Source: Comamonadaceae bacterium OTU4NAUVB1
GTDB taxonomy: Bacteria > Pseudomonadota > Gammaproteobacteria > Burkholderiales > Burkholderiaceae_C
Length of the DNA: 64,000 bases
Assembly: GCA_024372625.1 (NCBI GenBank)
Contig: CP099606.1
Coordinates: 1 to 64,000, forward strand
Direction: 5' to 3'
Positions 16,017 to 25,210 of this stretch are shown here, piece after piece (positions within the stretch are counted from its first letter, which is position 1; every line of letters starts with the position of its first letter). The translations under genes and the position numbers were made by a program. The notes beneath the pieces were generated by a model. It saw only the letters and a program-made list of their open reading frames with translations. It ran no database searches and was not told where the DNA came from.

Positions 16017-17126
16017 ATGTGGGAAGCCTCGCCCGGCCGTTGGAAGACCCTCCTGCTCGGACACGACCGGCGGCAGCGGATCTCGATCGCCATGACGCTG
16101 CCGGCCATGGCCGTGTATGCCGTGTCGTGCCTGGCGCAGTGGGTGTGGGCGCAGCAGGGGCACGTGTCCGAGGCCGCCGCCGCGCTGCTCGTCGCGGTCA
16201 TCGCCGCCTGCCAGCTCCTGCTGTACGTGGTGCTGCGCAGCGGATGGACCCGGGGCCTGCCGGACCCCGCGCTCACGCTGCAGCAAATGGTGTTCGCGAT
16301 GCTGTGCCTGGGCGCCGGCTACGCCCTCAACCACCAAGTGCGCGGGACGCTGCTGATGGTCGTGGCGCTGGTGCTGGTGTTCGGCGCCTTCACGCTCAGC
16401 CCGGGTCAATGCCGCACGCTGGGCTGGCTCGCCTTCGGCGTGCTGGGCACGGTGATGATCGCCGGCACGACGCTGGACCCGGTGCGCTTCCCGCCCACGA
16501 TCGAATGGCTGAACGTCGTGTTCGTCGCGATCACGCTGCCGCTGATCGGCCAGCTCACCGGGCGCCTGAGCCGGATGCGCCTGAGCCTCCACCGGCAGCG
16601 CAAGGAACTGCGCGCCGCGCTGGAGACGGTGAGGAGCCTGGCCACGCGCGATCCGCTCACCGGCCTGCCCAACCGGCGCCACGTCCTCGAGACCGTCGAG
16701 GCGTGGCGTTCGGCGACGCCGCAGCGACCGGCGCCGCTGTGCGTCGCGGTCATCGATCTGGACCACTTCAAGGCCGTCAACGACCGCTTCGGGCATCCCT
16801 TCGGCGACGTGGTGCTGACGAATTTTTCCCGGGCGGCGCTGGCCGTCATGCCCGAGGGCGACACGCTGTCGCGCTGGGGTGGCGAGGAGTTCGTGCTGCT
16901 GATGCCGGACACGTCCCAGGCGGCGGCCATGGAAAAGCTCCAGAAGCTCCAGGCGCACGTGCGCGACCCGGCGACCTGGCGCGGCTGCGCGCAGGGGCAG
17001 GTCAACTTCTCCGCGGGCCTGACGGCCCAGCGCGTCGAGGAGTCGTTCGAGCAGACGCTCACGCGCGCGGACCGGGGCCTGTACGAGGCCAAGCGCGCGG
17101 GCCGCGACCGCTGCGTCGGCGTCTGA
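16017..17126 (+). CDS. Membrane-bound diguanylate cyclase
   Basis: A 369-residue protein with about six hydrophobic helices (residues about 24-190) and a C-terminal GGDEF domain (about 205-365) that makes cyclic di-GMP from two GTP. The active site is the GGEEF variant at about residues 288-292, preceded by [25 protein letters not shown] opens the domain. Both GGEEF and the metal-binding IDLDHFK are intact, so activity is expected. The usual inhibitory RxxD is changed to PEGD, suggesting no product inhibition at that site. The membrane part has no named sensor domain. It is a single gene between the RND relic and ugd. Confidence 0.9.
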   Translation: MWEASPGRWKTLLLGHDRRQRISIAMTLPAMAVYAVSCLAQWVWAQQGHVSEAAAALLVAVIAACQLLLYVVLRSGWTRGLPDPALTLQQMVFAMLCLGAGYALNHQVRGTLLMVVALVLVFGAFTLSPGQCRTLGWLAFGVLGTVMIAGTTLDPVRFPPTIEWLNVVFVAITLPLIGQLTGRLSRMRLSLHRQRKELRAALETVRSLATRDPLTGLPNRRHVLETVEAWRSATPQRPAPLCVAVIDLDHFKAVNDRFGHPFGDVVLTNFSRAALAVMPEGDTLSRWGGEEFVLLMPDTSQAAAMEKLQKLQAHVRDPATWRGCAQGQVNFSAGLTAQRVEESFEQTLTRADRGLYEAKRAGRDRCVGV

Positions 17127-17320
17127 GGCGCGTCCCGCGCCACCGCCGCGCGGGGGCCGGCCGGCCGCCCCGGGCCCGTGCGCCGGGCGACTCATCCATG
17201 ACGACAGCGCGGCGTGTGGGCGATGTCCTGCACGCCGCCGGGCGCGCCCGGCTAGCTTGGTCGGTGCGTTGGCCGCGCGTCGCGTCGCGGCTCCATCAGG
17301 CATTGATTCGAGGGCTCCAC

Positions 17321-18688
17321 ATGAGGATCACGGTCATCGGCGCGGGCTATGTCGGATTGGTCTCCGCCGCCTGCCTCGCGGAGGTCGGCAACGAGGTGAC
17401 CTGCGTCGACATCGAGCAGGAACGGATCGCGCGGCTGCGGGCCGGGAGCGTGCCGATCCACGAGAAGGGCCTGCCCGAGCTCATCCGGCACAACGTGCAG
17501 TACGCGCGGCTGCAGTTCACGACCGACGTCGAGGCGGCGGTCCGCCATGGCGAGGTGATCTTCATCGCCGTGGGCACGCCGCCCGACGCCACCGGGAGCG
17601 CGGACCTGCGCCATGTGCTGTCGGCGGCGCGCTCCGTGGCCCGCTACATGCAGTCGGACAAGATCGTGGTGGAGAAATCGACCGTTCCGGTCGGCACCGC
17701 CCGGAAGCTGGACGCGGCCATGCGCGAGGAATTGCGCGAGCGGTCGCGCGGGGAGGGCGAGGCGCCGTTGCGCGTGAGCCTGGTGTCCAACCCCGAGTTC
17801 CTCAAGGAAGGCGCCGCGATCGAGGACTTCATGCGACCCGACCGGATCGTCGTCGGCACGGCGGACGACGCGGCCGGCGCGCGCGCGCGGGAGGTGATGC
17901 GCGCGCTTTACGCGCCGTTCAACCGCCACAGCGATCGCCTGCTGTTCATGGACGTCGCGTCCGCCGAGTTCACCAAGTACGCGGCCAACGCGATGCTGGC
18001 GACGCGCATCAGCTTCATCAACGAACTCGCCAACCTCGCGGACGCCCTGGGCGTGGACATCGAGCACGTGCGCAAGGGCATCGGTTCCGACCAGCGGATC
18101 GGCTACGGCTTCCTGTACGCCGGGCTCGGCTATGGCGGCAGCTGTTTTCCGAAGGATGTGAGCGCGCTGCTGCGGACCGCCGTCGAGCAGGGGCAGCGGC
18201 TGCGCATCCTCGAGGCCGTGGGGGCGGTGAACGACGCGCAGAAGCACGTGCTCGTGGCCAAGGTGCTGAAGCGGTTCAACCACGATCTGAGCGGCCTGAC
18301 CTTCGCCGTCTGGGGGCTGGCCTTCAAGCCCGAGACCGACGACATGCGCGAGGCGCCCAGCCGGGTCGTCATCCGGGAACTGCTCACGCGCGGCGCCCGC
18401 GTGGTCGCGCACGACCCGGTGGCGATGGACGAGGCCCGCCGCTGCCTGGGCGGCGATCTGGCGGACGTCCCCCACTGGAGCGAGAGCCTGCGTTTCGAGC
18501 CGGTGGCCCTCCAGGCGGTGGAAGGCGCCGATGCGCTGATCGTGCTGACCGACTGGAAGGAATACAAGAGTCCCGACTTCGAGCGGCTGCGGACGTCCCT
18601 GAAACGCCCGCTCATCTTCGACGGCCGCAACCTGTTCGACCCGGCGCTGCGCACGCGCGGCTTCGAGTACTGCGCGATCGGACGGTAG
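17321..18688 (+). CDS. ugd: UDP-glucose 6-dehydrogenase
   Basis: A 455-residue enzyme that oxidises UDP-glucose to UDP-glucuronate with two NAD+, feeding exopolysaccharide and lipid A-modification pathways. The N-terminal Rossmann motif [53 protein letters not shown] and the catalytic Cys at about residue 275 in [10 protein letters not shown] are all present; [16 protein letters not shown] follows in the C-terminal NAD domain. Length matches the family. The ATG at 17321 begins the Rossmann strand directly; the frame is open far upstream only because of high GC. It stands as a single gene. Confidence 0.95.
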   Translation: MRITVIGAGYVGLVSAACLAEVGNEVTCVDIEQERIARLRAGSVPIHEKGLPELIRHNVQYARLQFTTDVEAAVRHGEVIFIAVGTPPDATGSADLRHVLSAARSVARYMQSDKIVVEKSTVPVGTARKLDAAMREELRERSRGEGEAPLRVSLVSNPEFLKEGAAIEDFMRPDRIVVGTADDAAGARAREVMRALYAPFNRHSDRLLFMDVASAEFTKYAANAMLATRISFINELANLADALGVDIEHVRKGIGSDQRIGYGFLYAGLGYGGSCFPKDVSALLRTAVEQGQRLRILEAVGAVNDAQKHVLVAKVLKRFNHDLSGLTFAVWGLAFKPETDDMREAPSRVVIRELLTRGARVVAHDPVAMDEARRCLGGDLADVPHWSESLRFEPVALQAVEGADALIVLTDWKEYKSPDFERLRTSLKRPLIFDGRNLFDPALRTRGFEYCAIGR

Positions 18689-18706
18689 GCCCGCGCCCAT
18701 CGGCAC

Positions 18707-18973
18707 TCAGCCGCCCGGCCCGGCCCGCAGCGCGGTGCGCAGGGCTTCGCGGTAGCGCTCGCGCGCGGTGACGAGCGCCTTGCGGTCCGCTTCGCCCGCG
18801 CCCGCGGCGCTCTCGACGGCCAGGGCGAAATGGCCCCACTGGAACGCGAGGTAGCAGGGGCGCAGCAGGCCCACGAGCGACGCCTCCACCGCCGCGCCCT
18901 GCCGCCGGACGCGCTCGACGAGCGTCCCGACCTCGGCCGGCGTCAGGCCCAGCTCGACCTGCGCTCCGGCCAC
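18707..18973 (-). CDS. Small hypothetical protein
   Basis: An 88-residue protein with no recognised family. It is largely helical with charged and Ala-rich stretches (VERVRRQGAAVEASLVGLL, ALVTARERYREALRTAL) and no signal peptide. It is convergent with ugd, 18 bp away, and divergent from the aldo/keto reductase. Codon usage looks normal for the replicon, but in DNA this GC-rich an 88-codon frame can be accidental. Confidence 0.4.
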   Translation of the reverse strand: MAGAQVELGLTPAEVGTLVERVRRQGAAVEASLVGLLRPCYLAFQWGHFALAVESAAGAGEADRKALVTARERYREALRTALRAGPGG

Positions 18974-19173
18974 GTCCCAGGCGATGTCCTGGCAGCCGAC
19001 GAGGTCGTGCGCGGCCGCGCGCCTGCAGTGACCGGGCGACCCCGGTGGCCGGCCGCCGTCGCATGGCGACGCGCCGATTGTTCGTCCTGGCGCACGGCCC
19101 GTTCCGATCCGGCCGGGTTATCACGCGCCGGATGCGTGCCTACAGTCGATGTTCCATCCCCAGGACCACCGAC

Positions 19174-20091
19174 ATGACGCCCCTCCCGTCCCCGACGCCC
19201 GCCACCCCCGCCGCCACGGCGCCCGCGCTCACCTTCGCCTTCGCCGGCCGCCCGGTGCACCGGCTGGGCTACGGCGCCATGCAGCTCGCCGGCCCCGGCG
19301 TCTTCGGGCCGCCCAGGGACCGCGACGCGGCGCTGGACGTCCTGCGCACCGCCGTGGCCGAAGGCGTCGATCACATCGACACCAGCGATTTCTACGGCCC
19401 GCACGTCACCAACCGGCTCATCCGCGAGGCGCTGCATCCCTACCGCGACGGCCTGACCCTGGTCACCAAGGTCGGCGCGGCGCGCGGCGCGGACGCCTCC
19501 TGGCGTCCGGCCCTCGGGCGCGAGGAACTCGTCGCGGCCGTGCACGACAACCTGCGCAACCTCGGCCTGGACGTGCTCGACGTGGTGAACCTGCGCAGCA
19601 TGCACGGCCTCCACGGTCCGGCCGAGGGTTCGCTCGAAGCGCCGCTCGCGGTGCTGGCCGACCTGCAGCGGCAGGGCCTGGTGCGCCACATCGGGCTGAG
19701 CAACGTGACCTCGCGCCAGCTGGACGATGCCCGCCGCGTGTGCGAGATCGTCTGCGTCCAGAACATGTACAACCTGGCGCGGCGCGAGGACGACGCCCTG
19801 GTCGAGCGGTGCGCGCGGGACGGCATCGCCTACGTGCCCTTCTTTCCGCTCGGCGGCTTCAGTCCGCTGCAGTCGCGGGCGCTGTCCGAGGTGGCGGCCA
19901 CGCTCGGCGCCACGCCGATGCAGGTCGCGCTGGCCTGGCTGCTGCAGCGCGCGCCGAACCTGCTGCTGATCCCGGGCACCTCGTCGGTGGCCCACCTGCG
20001 CGAGAACCTGGCGGCCGCCGGCCTGCGGCTGGACGCCGCCGCCATCGCCCGGCTGGACGGCATCGCGACCGAGGGTGCGGCGACGCACTGA
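19174..20091 (+). CDS. Aldo/keto reductase
   Basis: A 305-residue NADPH-dependent oxidoreductase of the aldo/keto reductase superfamily with the TIM-barrel fold. GVDHIDTSDFYGPH gives the catalytic Asp and Tyr, LVTKVG the Lys; the usual catalytic His position falls in NLRSMHG. GLSNVTSRQLDDAR and IPGTSSVAHLRENLAA are the family's later signatures. The C-terminus binds the 2'-phosphate of NADPH through the GTSSVAHLREN segment. The ATG at 19174 begins after a GGACCACCGAC leader; an earlier in-frame start adds a leader without homology. It is an isolated gene of unknown substrate. Confidence 0.9.
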   Translation: MTPLPSPTPATPAATAPALTFAFAGRPVHRLGYGAMQLAGPGVFGPPRDRDAALDVLRTAVAEGVDHIDTSDFYGPHVTNRLIREALHPYRDGLTLVTKVGAARGADASWRPALGREELVAAVHDNLRNLGLDVLDVVNLRSMHGLHGPAEGSLEAPLAVLADLQRQGLVRHIGLSNVTSRQLDDARRVCEIVCVQNMYNLARREDDALVERCARDGIAYVPFFPLGGFSPLQSRALSEVAATLGATPMQVALAWLLQRAPNLLLIPGTSSVAHLRENLAAAGLRLDAAAIARLDGIATEGAATH

Positions 20092-20247
20092 GGCACCGGG
20101 GCACCGGGGCACTGGAGCATCGGGACAGCGGCACATCGAGGGGAGGCGCTCGCGCTCGGGCATGCCCCTTGCCGCGACCCGCCACGACGCCGGCCCGCGC
20201 GCGCGGCCGGCGTCCCGGCCCCGCCACGTCCTTCCTGATTGCTCCCG

Positions 20248-21543
20248 ATGACGAACCCTCCCAGCGCGTCGACGCCGGCGCGCGAGATTCCCCGGCTCCC
20301 CCGGTGGGACAGCAGCCTCGCGCTCCTGGCCGATCCCTACCGCTTCATCCAGCGCGCCTGCCGGGCGGCGGGAAGCGACGTGGTGGCGACCCGGATCCTG
20401 CTGCGCCACACGCTGTGCATGACGGGGCCCGACGCCGCCCGGCTGTTCTACGACCCGGAACGGTTCGCGCGCGCGGGCGCCGCCCCGGAGCCGCTGCGCG
20501 CGACCCTGTTCGGCAAGGGCGGGGTGCAGGGCCTGGACGGGGCCGCGCACCGGCACCGCAAGGCGCTGTTCCTCGCCCTGAACCACGCGGACCTGCTGGC
20601 GGGGCTCGAACGGGTGGCCGAGCGGGAGTGGCACGCGTGCCTGCGCCGCCCGATGGGCGCGGCGCCGGTGTCGCTGTACGCGTTCGCCCAGGACTGGCTG
20701 GCCCGGTCGGCCTGCGCCTGGGTGGGTCTGCCGCTGGCCGAGCACGACGCGGCGCGCCGCACGCGCCAGCTGGTCGCCCTGTTCGATCGCGCGGCGGCGG
20801 GCGTGCGCGGCAACCTCGCGGCGCGCCTCGCCCGACGCCGGGCCGAGGACTGGCTGGCCGAACAGGTGATGGCGGCCCGCCTCCACCACGTCGAATTCGA
20901 GCCGGACGGGATGGCGCACCGCGTGGCCTAGCACCACGACGCGCACGGCGTCCTGCTGCCGCCCCGCGTCGCGGCGGTCGAACTCCTCAACGTGCTGCGG
21001 CCGATCGTCGCGGTCTCGGTCTTCGTCGTCTTCGCGGCGCACGCCCTGGAATGCCATCCGGCGAGCTACCGGGTGCTCGCGCGCGAGGACGACGCGGCCT
21101 ACCTCGAGGCCTTCGTCCAGGAGGTCCGGCGCTTCTACCCCTTCTTTCCCGCCGTCGCGGCGCGGGTCGTGAAGCGTTTCGAGTGGGAGGGTCGCACCTT
21201 CCATCCGGGCACCCGGGCCCTGCTCGACCTGCACGGCACCAACCACGACGCGCGGAGCTGGGAGTCGCCCGACGAATTCCGCCCGGCGAGGTTCCTGCTG
21301 CGCACGCCCGGCGCCTTCGACTTCGTCCCGCAGGGCGGCGCCGACGCGGCCACCCACCACCGGTGCCCCGGGGAGGCCGTGGTCGTCGGCCTCGTGAAGC
21401 TCGCGGTGCGCCAGCTGACGCGACGCACCGCCTACCAGGTGCCGGCGCAGGACCTGCGGCTGGACCTGTCGCGGCTTCCGGCCCTGCCGCGTGACCGCTT
21501 CCTTGTCACCGGCCTGCGCGAGAAGGACGTCCCCGTGGCGTGA
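20248..21543 (+). pseudogene. CYP152-type fatty-acid peroxygenase P450, interrupted by one stop
   Basis: The two open frames 20248-20931 and 20932-21543 are in the same reading frame and together make one complete P450 of 431 positions. Class markers of the CYP152 peroxygenases (BSbeta/CypC) are present: FYDPERFARAG, TLFGKGGVQGLDG, HRHRKALFL, VRRFYPFFP, LDLHGTNHDAR and the haem loop HHRCPGE (Cys at about residue 373). A TAG at 20929-20931 (residue 228) falls in HRVA*HHDAHG, where the family usually has Trp (VAWHRD-type), so a single G-to-A change of TGG explains it. Without the stop the enzyme would hydroxylate fatty acids using hydrogen peroxide. Either a fresh null mutation or a sequencing error. 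Confidence 0.85.
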
Positions 21544-21547
21544 GACG

Positions 21548-21562
21548 GCGCCCGGGGGGTGC
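21548..21562. promoter_or_regulatory. NtrC-like dyad upstream of the second sigma-54 promoter
   Basis: GCGCC-CGGGG-GGTGC, the same one-mismatch form of GCACC-N5-GGTGC as at 7849-7863. It lies about 127-141 bp upstream of the predicted transcription start, the usual distance for an NtrC enhancer. Assignment by resemblance only. Confidence 0.4.
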
Positions 21563-21662
21563 GTTCGCCGCTTCCTGGTGCGTGAAAGGCCGCGGAGCCC
21601 ACCATTGCCGGGCATCTGTCCTGAATTTCCGTGGATTTCCGGACACCTCGGGGTCCGGGCGC

Positions 21663-21678
21663 TGGCACAGCGTTTGCT
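21663..21678 (+). promoter_or_regulatory. Sigma-54 promoter of the aldolase/peptide-transport operon
   Basis: TGGCACAGCGTTTGCT fits TGGCAC-R-N4-TTGC-W perfectly, with the GG-N10-GC spacing. The predicted start is near 21689, leaving a leader of about 64 bases before the GTG at 21753. It is the only plausible promoter before the roughly 15-kb operon that follows. Confidence 0.85.
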
Positions 21679-21686
21679 AAATGCCT

Positions 21687-21705
21687 ACTGTCGACAGCTG
21701 ACAGT
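21687..21705. promoter_or_regulatory. Inverted repeat over the predicted +1
   Basis: ACTGTC-GACAGCT-GACAGT with 6-bp perfect arms (21687-21692 and 21700-21705) centred just past the predicted start. The internal GACAGCTGAC adds symmetry. Position suggests a repressor operator that blocks the sigma-54 promoter; the GntR protein at 33198-33956 in the same operon is a candidate ligand-responsive binder. Confidence 0.4.
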
Positions 21706-21752
21706 GGCCATCCGAGGCCCGGTCCCGTCGACGTCCCAGTCATGGAGGTCAC

Positions 21753-22568
21753 GTGGACACATCGCAGCACAGCTTCGCCGGCAACCCTTCGGACGGCGCG
21801 CGCGCCTGTCCGTCGGACGCCGAGCGCCGGGTCCGCGAGGACTTGGCCGCCGCCTACCGGCTGGTGGCGCTCTACGGCATGGACGACAGCATCTACACGC
21901 ACATCTCGGCGCGCGTGCCGGGCACGGAGGACCAGTTCCTCATCAACCCGTTCGGCATGCTGTTCCGCGACATCACGGCGTCGTCGCTGGTCAAGATCGA
22001 CCTCGACGGGCGCCTGGTCGGACCCAGCGAGCACGACGTCAACCCCGCCGGCTTCACCATCCACAGCGCGGTGCACGCGGCCCGCCACGACGCCGCGTGC
22101 GTGCTGCACACGCACACCGTCGCGGGGGTGGCGGTGTCGTCGCTGGCCGACGGCCTGCAGCCGTGCAACCAGTGGGCGCTGCAGTTCCACCGCCGCGTGA
22201 CCTACCACGCGTTCGAAGGCATCGCGCTCGATCACGAGGAGCGCGAGCGGCTCGTGGCCGACCTGGGCCCGACCTCGCGCGCGCTGATCCTGCGCAACCA
22301 CGGCCTGGTCACCCTGGGCCGCAGCGTGGCCGAGGCCTTCGTGCTGATGCACAACCTGGAGCGCGCCTGCCGCGTGCAGGTCGCCATCCAGAGCACCGGC
22401 CAGGCCGTCAATCCGGTGCCCGAGGCGGTGTGCGAACTCACCGCGCGCCAGTACGACAGCGGCGACACCAACCGCCTGGCCGCCGCGCCGACCGATGCCT
22501 ACGCCCGTGAATGGCGGGCGCTGCTGCAGCGGCTGGAGCCGCCCACGCGCGCCTCGTTCCGGGACTGA
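21753..22568 (+). CDS. Class II aldolase/adducin-family protein
   Basis: A 271-residue zinc-dependent lyase-type protein of the class II aldolase family (fuculose-1-phosphate aldolase, ribulose-5-phosphate epimerase relatives). Zinc-binding histidines appear in CVLHTHTVAG and in TLGRS-preceding LRNHGLV; YGMDDSIYTHISARVPG near residues 45-60 is the family start. The GTG start has a strong GGAGG five bases upstream. It is the first gene after the sigma-54 promoter, 71 bp before the peptide-binding protein. Members with this architecture often sit in amino-acid or hydroxyacid catabolic operons and their reactions are mostly unproven. Confidence 0.85.
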   Translation: MDTSQHSFAGNPSDGARACPSDAERRVREDLAAAYRLVALYGMDDSIYTHISARVPGTEDQFLINPFGMLFRDITASSLVKIDLDGRLVGPSEHDVNPAGFTIHSAVHAARHDAACVLHTHTVAGVAVSSLADGLQPCNQWALQFHRRVTYHAFEGIALDHEERERLVADLGPTSRALILRNHGLVTLGRSVAEAFVLMHNLERACRVQVAIQSTGQAVNPVPEAVCELTARQYDSGDTNRLAAAPTDAYAREWRALLQRLEPPTRASFRD

Positions 22569-22639
22569 ACCCTCGTCCCGACCTCCCTTTCCTTCCTGCC
22601 CGCCCTTCCTCCGATCCCACCTTCCAAAGGACCGCCACG

Positions 22640-24202
22640 ATGCAACGCCGCCATCTGCTCCAAGCCAGCTCCGCCGCCCTCGGCCTGTCCATCGCGGGGG
22701 TGCCCCTGCGCGGGCTGGCCCAGGGGAAGAAGGGCGTGGTCAACGTGCTGGTCCAGCCCGAGCCGCCGGGACTGATGATGGGCATCGTGCAGAACGGCCC
22801 TACCCAGCTGATCGCCGGCAACATCTACGAGGGCCTGCTGCGCTACGACGAGAAGCTCGCGCCCCAGCCCCAGCTCGCCACGTCGTGGAGCGTCAGCCCG
22901 GACAGCCGGACCTACACCTTCAAGCTCAAGCCCGACGTCAAGTGGCACGACGGCAAGCCCTTCACGTCGGCCGACGTGGTGTTCTCCTGCGACGTCTTCC
23001 TGCGCAAGACGCACGCGCGCTTCCGCTCCAGCCTGGAGCACGTCGAGTCGATCAAGGCGCTGGACCCGCTGACGGTGGAGTTCAGGCTCAAGCAGCCCTT
23101 CGGTCCGTTCCTGGGCATCTTCGAGAACGGCACCATGCCGATGATCCCGAAGCACGTCTACGAAGGCACCGACTTCCTGACCAACCCGGCCAACGCCACG
23201 CCCATCGGCACCGGTCCGCTGAAGTTCAAGGAATGGGTCAAGGGCTCCTACATCCAGCTGGTGGCCAACGAGGCCTACCACCAGCCGGGCGTCGTCGGCG
23301 TGGAGAGCGTGTACTTCCACGTCATCCCCGATGCCGCCGCGCGCGCCGCCGCCTTCGAGTCGGGCAAGGTCGACATCGCCCCGGGCGGCACGGTCGAGTA
23401 CTTCGACGTCGGCCGCCTCGCCAAGCTGCCCGGCGCCGCCGTCACGACCAAGGGCTGGGAGTTCTTCGCGCCGCACAGCTGGCTGTGGATGAACCACCGC
23501 ACCGCGCCGATGAACAACGTCAAGTTCCGCCAGGCCGTGTGGAGCGCCATCGACCGCGAGGCCATGGCCAAGATCGCCTGGTACGGCTTCGCCAAGCCGG
23601 CCACCGGCCCGTTCAACAGCCACATCGCCTTCGCCAGCGACGACGTGGCGAAGTACCCGCGCGACCTTGCCAAGGCGAAGAAGCTGCTGGCCGAGTCGGG
23701 CTACAAGGGCGAGACCCTGCGCCTGCTGCCGCTGCCCTACGGCGAGTCCTGGCAGCGCCAGGCCGAGATCGTGCGCCAGAACCTCACGCAGGCCGGCCTC
23801 AAGATCGAGACCGTCGCCACCGACGTGGCCGGCTGGAACCAGCGCTGCAACGAGTGGGACTTCGACCTCGCCTTCACCTACGTCTACCAGTACGGCGACC
23901 CGGCCCTGGGCGTGGGGCGCAACTACACCAGCAGCAACATCGCCAAGGGCTCGCCGTTCAACAACGTCGCGGGCTACGTGAACCCGAAGGTCGACGAGCT
24001 GTTCGCCGCCGGCGCGCGCGAGGGCGACCCGGCCAGGCGCCGCGCCATCTACCTGGAAGCGCAGAAGATCCTGGTCGACGAGGTGCCGGTGGCCTGGCTG
24101 CACGAGATCAACTTTCCGACGCTCTACCGCGCCCGCATCCAGAACGTCGTGAGCTCGGGCATCGGTCTGAACGACAGCCTGGGCCGCGTCAAGCTCGCCT
24201 GA
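22640..24202 (+). CDS. Dipeptide/oligopeptide-type ABC substrate-binding protein
   Basis: A 520-residue periplasmic binding protein of SBP family 5 (DppA/OppA). A twin-arginine-like signal (MQRRHLLQASSAALGLSI) ends near GLAQG, suggesting Tat or Sec export. The body has LATSWSVSPDSRTYTFKLKPDVKWHDGKPFTSADVVFS, the hallmark of the family, and NVKFRQAVWSAIDREA. The ATG at 22640 follows an AAAGG site. It delivers the ligand to the permease pair and fused ATPase that follow. Family members bind peptides, opines, glutathione or nickel; here a peptide-like or acylated amino-acid ligand fits the enzymes downstream. Confidence 0.92.
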   Translation: MQRRHLLQASSAALGLSIAGVPLRGLAQGKKGVVNVLVQPEPPGLMMGIVQNGPTQLIAGNIYEGLLRYDEKLAPQPQLATSWSVSPDSRTYTFKLKPDVKWHDGKPFTSADVVFSCDVFLRKTHARFRSSLEHVESIKALDPLTVEFRLKQPFGPFLGIFENGTMPMIPKHVYEGTDFLTNPANATPIGTGPLKFKEWVKGSYIQLVANEAYHQPGVVGVESVYFHVIPDAAARAAAFESGKVDIAPGGTVEYFDVGRLAKLPGAAVTTKGWEFFAPHSWLWMNHRTAPMNNVKFRQAVWSAIDREAMAKIAWYGFAKPATGPFNSHIAFASDDVAKYPRDLAKAKKLLAESGYKGETLRLLPLPYGESWQRQAEIVRQNLTQAGLKIETVATDVAGWNQRCNEWDFDLAFTYVYQYGDPALGVGRNYTSSNIAKGSPFNNVAGYVNPKVDELFAAGAREGDPARRRAIYLEAQKILVDEVPVAWLHEINFPTLYRARIQNVVSSGIGLNDSLGRVKLA

Positions 24203-24213
24203 CGCCCGGGGCC

Positions 24214-25188
24214 ATGAAGCGACTCCAATTCATGTCGGTGCGGCTGCTGCAGGGCCTGCTGGCGCTGCTGCTGATCGCGACCGTCAACTTCATGCTGGTG
24301 CGCGCGGCGCCGGGCGACCCGGTGTCGATCATGGCGGGCGAGGCCGGCGCGAGCGATCCGCAGTTCGTCGCCCAGCTGCGCCAGCAGTTCGGCCTCGACC
24401 AGCCGCTGCCCAACCAGCTGGCGAGCTACCTCGGGCGCGTGCTGCAGCTGGACCTGGGCTTCTCCTACCGCCAGCAGCAGTCCGTCGTCGCGCTGATCAT
24501 GGAGCGGCTGCCCGCCACCCTGCTGCTCACGGGCACGGCTTTCGTGCTGTCGCTGGCGATGGGCATCGGCCTGGGGGCGCTGGCCAGCCGCCACGCCGGC
24601 CGGTGGATCGACAGCGCCATCACCGTGGTCGCGCTGGTGTTCTACGCCACGCCGCTGTACTGGCTGGCGATGATGGCGGTGCTGATCTTCACGGTGCAGA
24701 TGGACCTGCTGCCGGCCTTCGGCTTCTTCACCGTCGGCGCCGACCTGCGCGGCCTGGACAAGGTGCTGGACATCGGCCGCCACCTGATCCTGCCGGCCGT
24801 CACGCTGGCGCTGTTCTACATGGCCGTCTACGCGCGCATGACCCGCGCGGCCATGCTGGAGGTCGCGCAGATGGATTTCGTGAAGACCGCCCGCGCCAAG
24901 GGCGTGTCACCCGGACGCATCCAGCGCCGGCACGTCCTGCGCAACGCGCTGCTGCCGGTGGTCACGCTCGCGGGCATCCAGGCCGGCGGAATGATCGGGG
25001 GGGCCGTGCTGACCGAGACCGTGTTCGCCTGGCCCGGCATCGGCCGGCTGATGTTCGACGCGCTGCTCCAGCGCGACTACAACCTGCTGCTGGGCTGCTT
25101 CCTGTTCACCGCGGCCATGGCGGTGCTGTTCAACCTGATCACCGACTTCGTCTACACGCTGGTCGATCCGCGCATCGAGCTGTCCTGA
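24214..25188 (+). CDS. ABC permease, DppB type
   Basis: A 324-residue inner-membrane permease with six predicted helices. The start MKRLQFMSVRLLQGLLALLLIATVNFMLVRAAPGDP, split across the first helix and PGDP turn, is diagnostic of DppB/OppB. The EAA-type coupling motif is in DFVKTARAKGVSPGRIQRRHVLRNALLP. It is 11 bp from the binding protein and 22 bp from its partner DppC-type permease. Confidence 0.93.
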   Translation: MKRLQFMSVRLLQGLLALLLIATVNFMLVRAAPGDPVSIMAGEAGASDPQFVAQLRQQFGLDQPLPNQLASYLGRVLQLDLGFSYRQQQSVVALIMERLPATLLLTGTAFVLSLAMGIGLGALASRHAGRWIDSAITVVALVFYATPLYWLAMMAVLIFTVQMDLLPAFGFFTVGADLRGLDKVLDIGRHLILPAVTLALFYMAVYARMTRAAMLEVAQMDFVKTARAKGVSPGRIQRRHVLRNALLPVVTLAGIQAGGMIGGAVLTETVFAWPGIGRLMFDALLQRDYNLLLGCFLFTAAMAVLFNLITDFVYTLVDPRIELS

Positions 25189-25210
25189 GCGGCACCGAGG
25201 AACCATCCCT

